Shown piece by piece: positions 50,626 through 59,436 of a stretch of 64,000 nucleotides of DNA. The number at the start of each line of letters is the position of its first letter. Positions within the stretch are counted from its first letter, which is position 1. A program made the position numbers and the translations under genes. Source of the stretch: Halobacillus sp. A1 (lineage in GTDB: Bacteria > Bacillota > Bacilli > Bacillales > Halobacillaceae); the NCBI RefSeq assembly GCF_024189295.1, contig NZ_JAIZEN010000014.1, positions 1 through 64,000 of the forward strand. Direction: 5' to 3'. The notes under the pieces are model-generated. The model was not told where the DNA came from and made no database searches. It saw nothing but the letters and a program-made list of their open reading frames with translations.

Positions 50626-51897
50626 ATGAAGAAAGTGATAATTATGATTGCTGCGTCTCTAACGTTGGCTGGGTGCTCGTTTTCCTCTGGGGGTTCTGGG
50701 GAAGGTTCAGGCGATCAGGTGACAGTGGAGATTTATCAAGGGAAAGTTGAGTTTAAAGAACAGTTCGAGGAGCTTGCTGCAGAATATGAAGAGGAAAACC
50801 CGGACGTCAATATTGAAATCACGAGTGTCGGCGGGGGGAACGATTATGCTGGTTCATTGAAAACGAGGTTTGCTTCTGGAGATGAACCGGAAATTTTCAG
50901 CATCGCCGGACCGACCGAAGCGGAGAACTTTGAGGAGTATTTAGCTGATGTTTCGGATACGGCTTCAGCGGATGCTGCGCTTGAAGGCAGCCTTGAGCCT
51001 GTAACAAAGGATGAAGAAGTGCTTGGTCTTCCTTTTAACCAGGAAGGGTATGGGTTGATCTACAATAAGCGTGTATTTGAAGAAGCGGGCGTGAACGCGG
51101 AAGAGATTCAATCGTATGAAGACTTAGAGAGTGCTGTGGAAGAGTTGGACAGTCAAAAAGAAGATTTAGGATTAGAATCCGTATTCGCTTTCCCAGCCAA
51201 AGAACAATGGGTGCCGGGCAATCACCTTTCGAATGTGTTTATTGCGCCGGAATTTGATCAACAAGTTTTGAATGCTTATGAGGCGGACAGTGTAGAATTT
51301 GAAAAAGGCAGTGAGTTTCAAAGAATGATTGATTTACAGAATGATTATTCGATTCAGCCAACCTTGACTCTGGATTACTCTCAGCAGGTTGAGCAGCATT
51401 TTTCTTTAGAAGAAGTCGCGATCATTCAGCAGGGGAACTGGATTTACCCGTCTGTTGAGCAGATGGACCCTGAATTTGCTGAAGAGAACATGGGCATTAT
51501 TCCAATACCAGTAGAAGGATTCGATGGCAAGATGCCTGTGGGCATTCCAAACTACTGGGGTGTGAACAAAAACAGCGGAGAAGAAGAAGTGCAGGCGTCG
51601 AAGGATTTCATTGACTATCTGTACACATCTGAAGCAGGTAAAGAAGCCGTGCTTCAAGACTTTAAATTTATTCCGGCTTATGAAGGATTCGACACAGAAA
51701 ATATCGCAGATCCGTTGTCCAAAGAAATTTACCAATACGCGTCTGAAGGGAATACAATCGGCTGGGTTTTCCTTGGCTACCCTGGAACGTGGGGCGATGA
51801 CATCGGCGGTTATATTCAAGAGTATCTAAGTGGAGATATGACATGGGATGAAGTGGAAGAAGAGTCCATCAGCCGCTGGGAAAACTATCGTCAATAA
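50626..51897 (+). CDS. sugar-binding lipoprotein of ABC importer
   Basis: Extracellular solute-binding protein of family 1, 423 residues. Lipobox LTLAGCS (Cys about 17), then TVEIYQGKVEFKEQFEEL...INIEITSVGGGNDYAGSLK and the later GIPNYWGVNKNSGEEEVQASKDFIDYL. Delivers maltooligosaccharides or related glucosides to the following permeases. RBS AAAGGAGTGGAGAGTAA. Confidence 0.87.
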   Translation: MKKVIIMIAASLTLAGCSFSSGGSGEGSGDQVTVEIYQGKVEFKEQFEELAAEYEEENPDVNIEITSVGGGNDYAGSLKTRFASGDEPEIFSIAGPTEAENFEEYLADVSDTASADAALEGSLEPVTKDEEVLGLPFNQEGYGLIYNKRVFEEAGVNAEEIQSYEDLESAVEELDSQKEDLGLESVFAFPAKEQWVPGNHLSNVFIAPEFDQQVLNAYEADSVEFEKGSEFQRMIDLQNDYSIQPTLTLDYSQQVEQHFSLEEVAIIQQGNWIYPSVEQMDPEFAEENMGIIPIPVEGFDGKMPVGIPNYWGVNKNSGEEEVQASKDFIDYLYTSEAGKEAVLQDFKFIPAYEGFDTENIADPLSKEIYQYASEGNTIGWVFLGYPGTWGDDIGGYIQEYLSGDMTWDEVEEESISRWENYRQ

Positions 51898-51913
51898 TCA
51901 CAAATAAATGAAT

Positions 51914-51943
51914 GAGAGCTAACAGCTTAGGTTGTTAGCTCTC
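51914..51943 (+). terminator. intra-operon hairpin (attenuator)
   Basis: GAGAGCTAAC and GTTAGCTCTC form a perfect 10-bp stem with a short loop, without a T-run. It lies between the binding-protein gene and the permeases and likely stabilises the upstream mRNA or reduces downstream expression. Confidence 0.6.
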
Positions 51944-51974
51944 CTCATTTAAAAACACAGGGAGGATGGATATT

Positions 51975-52835
51975 ATGAGTAATCGGACGCTTTCATTTTG
52001 GTTGTTTCTTACTCCTGTTTTATTAGGATTAGGGATTGTCGTCGTCGTTCCCTTTGTCTATGGTCTGGTGTATTCGTTTACGGATTGGAATGGGCTGCGT
52101 GCGGAAACGTTTATCGGCTGGCAGAATTACATACGGTTGTTTCAGGAAGAAGAGTTTATGCAGGCGGTTTGGTTTACGACGAAATTTGCCTTTGTCGTCG
52201 TTATATTATTGAATTTGTTTGGTCTTGGGCTTGCTTTGATCGTAACCCGCAACCTTAAGTCGAGCAATTTGCTGCGTACCGTTTTCTTTATGCCGAATTT
52301 AATCGGCGGGCTGATTCTTGGGTTCATCTGGCAGTTTATTTTTATCAGCGTATTTGGAGATATCGGAAATATCACTGGAATTGAAGGGTTCAACGGCTGG
52401 CTCTCTACGGCTAACACGGGATTCTGGGGCATTGTTATTCTAACGTGCTGGCAGATGGCCGGCTACATTATGATCATTTACATCGCCTACCTTGAAAATA
52501 TTCCTAAAGACTTGATTGAAGCGGCAAAAATAGATGGAGCGAGTCCCATTCAGCGTTTTAAAAATATCACCTTTCCGCTGGTAGCTCCCGCTTTTACGAT
52601 CAGTATGTTTCTGACGCTGTCGATGTCTTTTAAAATTTATGATCAGAACTTGTCGTTAACGAATGGCGGTCCTGCCGATCAAACGCAGATGGTGGCCATG
52701 GACATCGTTAATACGGCATTCTCCGATAACGACATGGCTTACGCTCAGGCGAAGGCCGTCATCTTCTTCCTTATCGTTTCAGTTGTTGCGTTGACTCAGG
52801 TGTATTACAACAAAAAACGAGAGGTGGAAATGTAA
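51975..52835 (+). CDS. sugar ABC permease, MalF type
   Basis: Six-helix permease, 286 residues from ATG 51975 after GGGAGGATGGATATT; the earlier ATG is inside that site. The EAA loop IEAAKIDGASPIQRFKNITFPL near residue 185 contacts the ATPase. Overlaps the next gene by one base. No ATPase gene is present, so an MsmX-type shared ATPase is expected. Confidence 0.88.
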   Translation: MSNRTLSFWLFLTPVLLGLGIVVVVPFVYGLVYSFTDWNGLRAETFIGWQNYIRLFQEEEFMQAVWFTTKFAFVVVILLNLFGLGLALIVTRNLKSSNLLRTVFFMPNLIGGLILGFIWQFIFISVFGDIGNITGIEGFNGWLSTANTGFWGIVILTCWQMAGYIMIIYIAYLENIPKDLIEAAKIDGASPIQRFKNITFPLVAPAFTISMFLTLSMSFKIYDQNLSLTNGGPADQTQMVAMDIVNTAFSDNDMAYAQAKAVIFFLIVSVVALTQVYYNKKREVEM

Positions 52836-53659
52836 TGAAGAAAAACAATGAGAAGCGAAATTTAGTCTCGATTGAAGTGTTCGGTTTGTTGCTCGGGCTC
52901 ATATGGATTGCTCCTTTTTACTTAATGATTGTAAATGCTTTTAAAACGAAGCGTGATATTTTCACAGGAGTGCTTGGTTTCCCGGAAGAGTGGATTACTG
53001 GGAACTTTGTTGAAGCCTTTATCGATCTTGAGTTTCTTAAGTCGTTGTTTAATTCTGTATTGATTACGGGATTAAGTGTGGCCGTGATTATTGTTTTTTC
53101 ATCTATGGCCGGCTATGCGCTTGCACGAAATAAGAGTAAGTTGAGCGGTGTCATGTTCTTTGTATTCGTAGCGGCGATGCTGATTCCGTTTCAGTCCGTC
53201 ATGATTCCGCTCGTCGCATTATTTGGACAGGCGGATATGCTGAATGCTGGCGGGTTGATCTTCATGTATTTAGGATTCGGGTGCAGTTTATCGATCTTCT
53301 TATACCACGGGGCGATGACGGGTGTTTCGAAGTCGATGGATGAAGCAGCGATTATCGATGGAGCGAGTCGGTTTCAATTGTTCTGGAAGATCATTTTTCC
53401 TTTATTAAAACCAATATCCGTCACGGTCGGAATATTAAATGTCATTTGGATTTGGAATGACTACTTGCTTCCATCTCTTGTGCTAAGTGAAGCGAATGCG
53501 ACGATTCCGTTGAAGATGTTTTTCTTTTTCGGACAATATACGAAGCAGTGGCACCTGGCGTTAGCTGGGTTGACGATTGCAATCATACCGGTAATCATAG
53601 GATACTTTTTTGCCCAGAAACAAATCATTGCGGGAGTTTCTGAAGGAGCTGTGAAGTGA
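52835..53659 (+). CDS. sugar ABC permease, MalG type
   Basis: A 274-residue permease with six helices and EAA loop DEAAIIDGASRFQLFWKIIFP near residue 165. Forms a heterodimer with the MalF-type subunit. Translationally coupled (TAATG overlap). Confidence 0.88.
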   Translation: MKKNNEKRNLVSIEVFGLLLGLIWIAPFYLMIVNAFKTKRDIFTGVLGFPEEWITGNFVEAFIDLEFLKSLFNSVLITGLSVAVIIVFSSMAGYALARNKSKLSGVMFFVFVAAMLIPFQSVMIPLVALFGQADMLNAGGLIFMYLGFGCSLSIFLYHGAMTGVSKSMDEAAIIDGASRFQLFWKIIFPLLKPISVTVGILNVIWIWNDYLLPSLVLSEANATIPLKMFFFFGQYTKQWHLALAGLTIAIIPVIIGYFFAQKQIIAGVSEGAVK

Positions 53660-53687
53660 TGAATAGAGTAAAGCAGGAGGTAAGGAA

Positions 53688-55355
53688 ATGGAAAGACAAT
53701 GGTGGAAAGAAGCGGTAGCGTATCAAATTTATCCGCGCAGCTTTATGGATTCAAATGGTGACGGAATCGGTGATCTTCAAGGCATCGCATCGAAGCTTGA
53801 TTATTTGGAGGAGCTGGGCATTGATGTCATATGGATTTGTCCGGTGTACCCGTCGCCGAATGATGATAATGGTTATGACATTAGTGACTACCAGGGAATT
53901 ATGGCTGAGTTCGGAACGATGGAAGATTTTGATCAACTGCTGGAAGACGTTCATAAACGGGGCATGCGGCTGATTATGGATTTAGTCATCAACCACACGT
54001 CCGATGAACATCCATGGTTTATTGAATCGAAGTCGTCAAAAGAGAATCCGTACCGTGATTTTTACATTTGGCATCCGGGAAAAGACGGACAAGAACCGAA
54101 CAACTGGGCATCCATCTTTGAAGGAACCGCCTGGGAGTATGACAATGAGTCGGAAGAATATTATATGCACATTTTTTCCCGGAAGCAGCCTGATTTAAAT
54201 TGGGAAAACGAAGCCGTGCGCGAGTCGTTATACGAGATGGTCAACTGGTGGCTTGATAAAGGAATCGACGGCTTTCGTATTGATGCCATCTCACACATTA
54301 AAAAAGCACCCGGATTTCCTGACCTTCCGAATCCGCAGCAGAAAGACTATGTTTGTTCCTTTGCCGGTCATCGGAATCAAGAAGGAATACAGACTTATTT
54401 AGAGGAACTGAATCAGCAAACCTTTTCCCACTACGACATTATGACCGTAGGCGAAGCGAACGGCGTCAGTGTGGATGAAGCCAGCGAATGGGTCGGGGAG
54501 AAAGACGGGAAATTCAATATGATTTTTCAATTTGAACATACTGATTTGTGGGGAAAAGAAGTTGGAAAAAGTCTGGATATCCACGCCTTAAAACGCATTT
54601 TCACAAAATGGCAGACGGCGCTTGATGGCTCGGGGTGGAATGCACTTTTTTTAGAAAACCACGACCTTCCCCGTTCAGTATCCGTCTGGGGAAATGATGA
54701 TAAATACCACGAAGCATCCAGCAAATGTTTAGCTGCATTTTATTTTCTTATGCAGGGGACGCCGTTTATTTATCAAGGCCAGGAAATAGGGATGACCAAT
54801 GTGCATTTCCCGTCAATAGAGGACTACGATGACGTCGCGGCTAAAAACCTCTATGCCCATGAAAAAGCCAATGGGAAAACGTATGAAGAAGTGATGGAAG
54901 CGATCTGGCATACCGGACGCGATAATTCACGGACACCGATGCAGTGGACGTCAGAACAGAATGCCGGATTTACATCAGGACTCCCATGGATGAAAGTCAA
55001 TCCGAATTACGTAAGAATTAACGTCGAAAAGTCAATGGCGAGTCCGGACTCCATATTCAACTTTTATAAGAGGTTGATACAGCTGCGAAAAGACCATTCT
55101 GTGCTCGTATATGGAAGCTATCAGCTTGTACTTCCGGATCACGATCAAATCTTTGCGTATTCGAGAAGTCTTGAGGGAGAGGCGTTTCGTATTATGGCCA
55201 ATTTGACGGGGGATCCTGCTGTAATCGATGATGAGTCTGTAGCGGGTAGAACAGAGGATGTCTGCTTGAGTAACTATGGACTTGATATGATGGAAGAAGG
55301 GCTAATGCAGCCGTTTGAAGTGCGGGTTTATCGATTCATAGAGACACTTACCTAA
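53688..55355 (+). CDS. malL: GH13 alpha-glucosidase (oligo-1,6-glucosidase-like)
   Basis: Cytoplasmic glycoside hydrolase, 555 residues. Conserved regions: I DLVINHTSDEH, II GFRIDAISH (nucleophile Asp), III GEANGVS (acid/base Glu), IV ENHDLPR (Asp). Region II has Ala after the nucleophile rather than the Val of strict oligo-1,6-glucosidases, so both alpha-1,4 and alpha-1,6 substrates are possible. Start after AAGCAGGAGGTAAGGAA. Last gene of the LacI-controlled operon. Confidence 0.88.
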   Translation: MERQWWKEAVAYQIYPRSFMDSNGDGIGDLQGIASKLDYLEELGIDVIWICPVYPSPNDDNGYDISDYQGIMAEFGTMEDFDQLLEDVHKRGMRLIMDLVINHTSDEHPWFIESKSSKENPYRDFYIWHPGKDGQEPNNWASIFEGTAWEYDNESEEYYMHIFSRKQPDLNWENEAVRESLYEMVNWWLDKGIDGFRIDAISHIKKAPGFPDLPNPQQKDYVCSFAGHRNQEGIQTYLEELNQQTFSHYDIMTVGEANGVSVDEASEWVGEKDGKFNMIFQFEHTDLWGKEVGKSLDIHALKRIFTKWQTALDGSGWNALFLENHDLPRSVSVWGNDDKYHEASSKCLAAFYFLMQGTPFIYQGQEIGMTNVHFPSIEDYDDVAAKNLYAHEKANGKTYEEVMEAIWHTGRDNSRTPMQWTSEQNAGFTSGLPWMKVNPNYVRINVEKSMASPDSIFNFYKRLIQLRKDHSVLVYGSYQLVLPDHDQIFAYSRSLEGEAFRIMANLTGDPAVIDDESVAGRTEDVCLSNYGLDMMEEGLMQPFEVRVYRFIETLT

Positions 55356-55373
55356 ATGGTAGGTGTCTTTTTT
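55342..55373 (+). terminator. terminator of the alpha-glucoside operon
   Basis: AGACACTTACC and GGTAGGTGTCT pair around TAAAT, followed by TTTTT; it overlaps the glucosidase stop codon. Confidence 0.82.
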
Positions 55374-55452
55374 GTAAGGGGTCTGATAAATTTCGGTGTT
55401 GATCTTCGTATGAGTTATCTTATGTTGGAGAATCAGTTCGAGATGTGAGGGC

Positions 55453-55637
55453 CGTTTCCGTTATGTGTGACAGTGTTTAGAGCTCCGGGAAATCACTCGC
55501 TTTCCGTGGGAGCGCGGTGAGCCTCCTCGAGCTAACGCTCTGCGGGGTCTCACCAAGCACTCTTTTCCCACAGGAGTCTCGCAATTTCCCGGAGCTCTTT
55601 GCATTTATTAAGTAGAACGGAAACTCCCATTGCAGGA
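55453..55637. repeat. dispersed palindromic element A, copy 3
   Basis: GTTTCCGTTATG...AACGGAAAC with inner arms AGAGCTCCGGGAAATC and GCAATTTCCCGGAGCTCT. Occupies most of the 421-bp gap before the ABC exporter. Confidence 0.85.
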
Positions 55638-55776
55638 TGTCAGAACTTAACAAATCGCCAGCTATAATCCCTCTACTATAACCAGTAATTCAAACAATCA
55701 AAAAATTACGAAACTTTTCCACACACCGAGCGTAGATAAAGTAATGGAGTCTGTACGAGGAGAAGGAGCGGAAGCT

Positions 55777-56688
55777 ATGGAACGTGTGATTTCAGTGGAA
55801 CATCTGACAAAGTCATTCGGCAGCATTCAAGCGGTAAAAGGAATATCATTCCACGTTCATAAGGGAGAGATCTTTGGCATTATTGGTCCGAACGGGGCGG
55901 GAAAGACGACGACCCTTGAGATTCTGGAAGGGATTCAAAAGGCGGATGGTGGTGTAGTGGATGTGCTTGGACTAAATCCGAGCCGCCAGTTGAAACAGCT
56001 CAACCATCGCATCGGGGTTCAGTTTCAGGCCACGTCGATTCAGAAAAAAATGAAGGTGAAAGAAGCGCTTGATTTGTTTTCCTCTTTTTATGAAGGGGCA
56101 TCGCAAAAAGATGAGTTGATTAAGATACTCGGATTAGAAGAAAAGCTCAATTCTCATTTTAATGATTTATCAGGAGGGTGGAAGCAGCGCGTCACGCTTG
56201 CGTTGGCGACGCTTCATAAGCCGGAGCTTTTGTTTCTGGATGAGCCGAGTATGGGGCTTGATCCGCATGCGCGCCGCGAGATGTGGTCGATGATCCGGAT
56301 GTTGAGGGACCAGGGAAGTACGATTGTCATCACCACTCATTATATGGAAGAAGCGGAGAAGCTTTGTGACCGTGTAGCGATGATTTACGGCGGGGAATTG
56401 AAGGCGGTCGATACGCCGAAGGAACTGCTGAACAATAATGCCGCTCATTACTTAGGGTTCGAAAGCGAACAACTGACTGTAGACGATTTGCTGATAGTAA
56501 ACGGAGTGACCCGTGTGGAACAGGAGCATCATTCTTTTAAAGTGTTCAGTGATGATTTACAAAACACAGCCTATCATATATTTTCCCACTGCCATGAAAG
56601 AGACATCCCCATTCATAATTTCAAGTTTGAAAAAGGATCCCTGGATGATTTATTTGTCCAATACTTGAAAAAGGAGCATGCGGAATGA
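55777..56688 (+). CDS. ABC transporter ATPase
   Basis: A 303-residue DrrA/CcmA-type ATPase: Walker A GPNGAGKTT (about 39-47), signature LSGGWKQR, Walker B LLFLDEPSMGLDP, H-loop TTHYMEEAE. Start ATG 55777 after AAGGAGCGGAAGCT. The stop overlaps the permease start (ATGA). Likely exports a drug, lipid or peptide. Confidence 0.88.
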   Translation: MERVISVEHLTKSFGSIQAVKGISFHVHKGEIFGIIGPNGAGKTTTLEILEGIQKADGGVVDVLGLNPSRQLKQLNHRIGVQFQATSIQKKMKVKEALDLFSSFYEGASQKDELIKILGLEEKLNSHFNDLSGGWKQRVTLALATLHKPELLFLDEPSMGLDPHARREMWSMIRMLRDQGSTIVITTHYMEEAEKLCDRVAMIYGGELKAVDTPKELLNNNAAHYLGFESEQLTVDDLLIVNGVTRVEQEHHSFKVFSDDLQNTAYHIFSHCHERDIPIHNFKFEKGSLDDLFVQYLKKEHAE

Positions 56689-57425
56689 ACGCTGTCATCA
56701 AACTGGCTCAATTAGAAACAAAAATGTTTTTCAGGGACCGCCTCAGCGTATTTTGGACATTCCTGTTTCCGGTTGTCATGATCTGGCTTTTTGGTTCGAT
56801 GTTCGGGGACAATCCAATGGGAAACTTCACGTTTGCTGAACTGTTCGTGCCTTCCTGGATTGGCGTCAATATCGTCACTACTTCCTTTTTTACGCTCGGA
56901 ACCGTGCTGGCAGGCTACCGGGAAACAGGCGTGCTGCGCAGATATCAGTCGACCCCGCTTGCTTCATGGAAAATTCTTGCCGCTCATACCGTGCAGGGGA
57001 CGGTGATCTTTGCGATATCGGCCGTTCTTCTCATGGTTTTCGGAATGTTGATGTACGACTTACACATTCCAGAATACATCGCAAGCACGTTATTAGCGCT
57101 GCTTATCAGCATTTTAGCATTTTTCCCTTTTGCATTATTTATTACGTCGCTGGCAAAAAATACACAGTCAGCCGCAGCAATCAGCTCACTTTTCCTGAAT
57201 TTGATGCTGTTTTTATCCGGAGCGACCTTTCCGCTTGAGATGATGCCGACGGTTCTGCAATACGTATCGAAAGCCCTGCCGCTCTATTATGTGATTGAAC
57301 TGCTTCGGGGAACGTGGAATGCAGGGCCGATCACGGATTACGGTATGGAAGTCGGGATTTTGTTAACGATCGGTTTGGTTTCTGTTATTTTGGCTTCGCG
57401 TTTCTTCCGCTGGAGTGATAAATAG
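56685..57425 (+). CDS. ABC-2 type permease
   Basis: A 246-residue membrane subunit with six helices: LETKMFFRDRLSVFWTFLFPVVMIWLFG at the start, and GATFPLEMMPTVLQYVSKALPLYYVIELLRG, an ABC2_membrane hallmark, near residue 185. Pairs with the preceding ATPase. Confidence 0.87.
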   Translation: MNAVIKLAQLETKMFFRDRLSVFWTFLFPVVMIWLFGSMFGDNPMGNFTFAELFVPSWIGVNIVTTSFFTLGTVLAGYRETGVLRRYQSTPLASWKILAAHTVQGTVIFAISAVLLMVFGMLMYDLHIPEYIASTLLALLISILAFFPFALFITSLAKNTQSAAAISSLFLNLMLFLSGATFPLEMMPTVLQYVSKALPLYYVIELLRGTWNAGPITDYGMEVGILLTIGLVSVILASRFFRWSDK

Positions 57426-57546
57426 GATAATGGATCCTCTTAAAATCAAGGCAATAAAACAAGGAGGATTAAATTCCCCCTTGTTTCACCTACATTAGGC
57501 AGAGCATTGACCTTTGCTTTAACATTTCAAAAAGACTGAGTACAGG

Positions 57547-58080
57547 TCATCTGTCTGATCGAAGTCTTGAGTAGATATTGAGATCTATAAATCTGTCCCT
57601 GGACTTCTGTGATTGGCGTAACGTTCCTTCAAAAATAAAATTCAATCTTTGCAATACTTTAATGGAGTTCATATTTTGAGGTTCCACTTTAGCTTCTACT
57701 CTGTTTAACGCTAACGTTGTAAATGCTTGATACAGCAAAGCGGAGACCGCTTCCGTTGCATATCCTCTGCCCCAGGAAGCTTTGGCTAAGTCGTATCCAA
57801 TTTCAGTGGCCGCATTTACATAATCCAAAGAGCTGTAACCACAAGATCCGATAATTCGGCTGGATTCTAACTCAACGATGGCATAGCGAATCGCGTAATT
57901 TGCCTTTTCCAGTTGATTCATATAGATGATCATATCCTTGACCTGTCTTTCATTAGTAAAGGATTGGATATTCATATACTTGGAGATATCGGGGTCAGAC
58001 CAAATAGGAAACAAGCTGGATGAGTCAGCTGGAGTCATGCTTCTTATATATAATCGGCTGGTGTAAAATTCTTTAATCAC
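57547..58080 (-). CDS. RimJ/RimL-type GNAT acetyltransferase
   Basis: A 177-residue N-acetyltransferase: TSRLYIRSMTPAD at the start, SYDLAKASWGRGYATEAVSALL-like CoA site and NRVEAKVEPQNMNSIKVLQRLNF at the end are typical of the RimJ/RimL subfamily (protein N-terminal or ribosomal acetylation). Starts at GTG 58080 after GGGAGGTAAACCTA. Confidence 0.85.
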   Translation of the reverse strand: MIKEFYTSRLYIRSMTPADSSSLFPIWSDPDISKYMNIQSFTNERQVKDMIIYMNQLEKANYAIRYAIVELESSRIIGSCGYSSLDYVNAATEIGYDLAKASWGRGYATEAVSALLYQAFTTLALNRVEAKVEPQNMNSIKVLQRLNFIFEGTLRQSQKSRDRFIDLNIYSRLRSDR

Positions 58081-58241
58081 TAGGTTTACCTCCCGTTATG
58101 ATTTGGGGAAAGGGTCAAACTCTGAATTATGCGCATTTTTCAATTTTTAATAAAGGTAGTTTACCTTAAGCTTATGAGGCAGAAGTCTTTTTTAGCAATG
58201 GATGGAACTCATCATTATTAAAAGACTCAGGAGGAGAGATT

Positions 58242-58727
58242 ATGGTTTATTTACAAAAAGTTCAAGCAGAAGAAGCAGCTGAATTGCATAATATTATGCA
58301 ATTCTACCTTTATGAATTTAGTAAGTATGTACAAGATATAAAGTTGGAAGCCAATGGAACTTACAAACCTTTTGATTTAGAAAAGTATTGGAGTGAAAAT
58401 CAATTCCATGCTTACTTTATTAAGTTAAGTGATGAATTGATTAGATTTGCTCTTGTGGAAAGCGCTGCAAAGTCAACTCCCAATACAATTGAAGAGTTCT
58501 TTATCATAACTAAATATAAGCGAATGGGTTATGGAAAAGAGGCTGCGAAGAATTTGTTTTCCATGTTTCCTGGAGAGTGGGAAATATCCCAGCTGGAAAA
58601 TAATTAACCTGCACATTCTTTTTGGAAAGGATTAATCTATGAAGTAACTGATGGCAACTTCTTAGAGGATTTGGAAGACGGTGTATTTGTCCAGAAATTC
58701 AATTTTTCAAAGCTGAAGGTAAAATAG
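58242..58727 (+). pseudogene. GNAT acetyltransferase gene with in-frame stop
   Basis: The first 121 codons (start after AGGAGGAGAGATT) read a GNAT N-terminus and CoA loop (KYKRMGYGKEAAKNLF). A TAA at 58605 interrupts ENN*PAHSFWKGLI, after which the same frame continues with YEVTDGNFLEDLEDG. The family normally has a Tyr or similar at this point, so a one-base nonsense change is likely. The C-terminus then runs into foreign sequence. Confidence 0.65.
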
Positions 58728-58798
58728 AGCTTCACGAAGAGTGGCAGTGGCTGGATAAAGATCAAACCAAAGGGAAATCCATAGTCAGGGAAGTTTAA
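58712..58798 (+). pseudogene. C-terminal fragment of a homologue of the 29498-29836 protein
   Basis: [20 protein letters not shown] then GKSIVREV and stop: 25 of 28 residues fit the end of the array gene at 29498-29836. Only the last quarter of the gene remains, fused behind the broken GNAT gene. Confidence 0.7.
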
Positions 58799-58885
58799 AT
58801 TATATATATCGTTTCGCTCCTATTTCGTCGTTTTTTAAATGCCAATGAGAAATGGTATTATGTCGGCAGGCCTATACTTAACTGT

Positions 58886-59128
58886 ATGGACATGTGTACT
58901 CAAACGATAGAGGAAGGAGTGGCTGACAAATTGGTAGTATCCGGTGAAATTCACTATAAGCATCATAGTATTGATTTCGAAGTTAAATATAAACATGAGG
59001 ATATTTCAGAAGGCGACATAAAAAGTGAGGAAGCAAAGCAAGGTCTTATTCATGCCATCAATCGTAAGTTCCGTGTGAAGTATCCATTGTCCAGTACAAT
59101 TGAAAAGGTGCGTGTGAGAAATTTTTAA
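58886..59128 (+). CDS. 80-residue hypothetical protein
   Basis: Soluble protein MDMCTQTIEEGVADKLVV...KVRVRNF with an amphipathic beta/helix pattern. The ribosome site before ATG is weak and a start at the internal Met (58892) is possible. A good terminator follows. No family recognised. Confidence 0.5.
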   Translation: MDMCTQTIEEGVADKLVVSGEIHYKHHSIDFEVKYKHEDISEGDIKSEEAKQGLIHAINRKFRVKYPLSSTIEKVRVRNF

Positions 59129-59173
59129 TAATAAAACACTCGCTCGCTTAGGTTTATTGGTGTCATTGGACAT

Positions 59174-59216
59174 AAAAAGACCTTCAACAATTTTTACTTT
59201 TGTTGAAGGTCTTTTA
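59174..59216. terminator. bidirectional terminator
   Basis: AAAAAGACCTTCAACAA and TTGTTGAAGGTCTTTT are complementary around TTTTTACT. Confidence 0.9.
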
Positions 59217-59436
59217 AATATGAAGAAACAAGAGCTCTTATGACGTAAAGCGCCTCCACTAAATCAGGTTTTCCCCGCTGCAAATGTAACTTTCCAGTGC
59301 CTGACCGACACTATGCTAAAGTGATAAGGGAGTGGTGGATCAGGTTCCAGCACGTTCTTCATGCGTATGGAGCAATCACTTGAAAGCGGCGATACAGATG
59401 GTTCGTAAACACTGAAACCCTCTTGATAAAGCAGTA

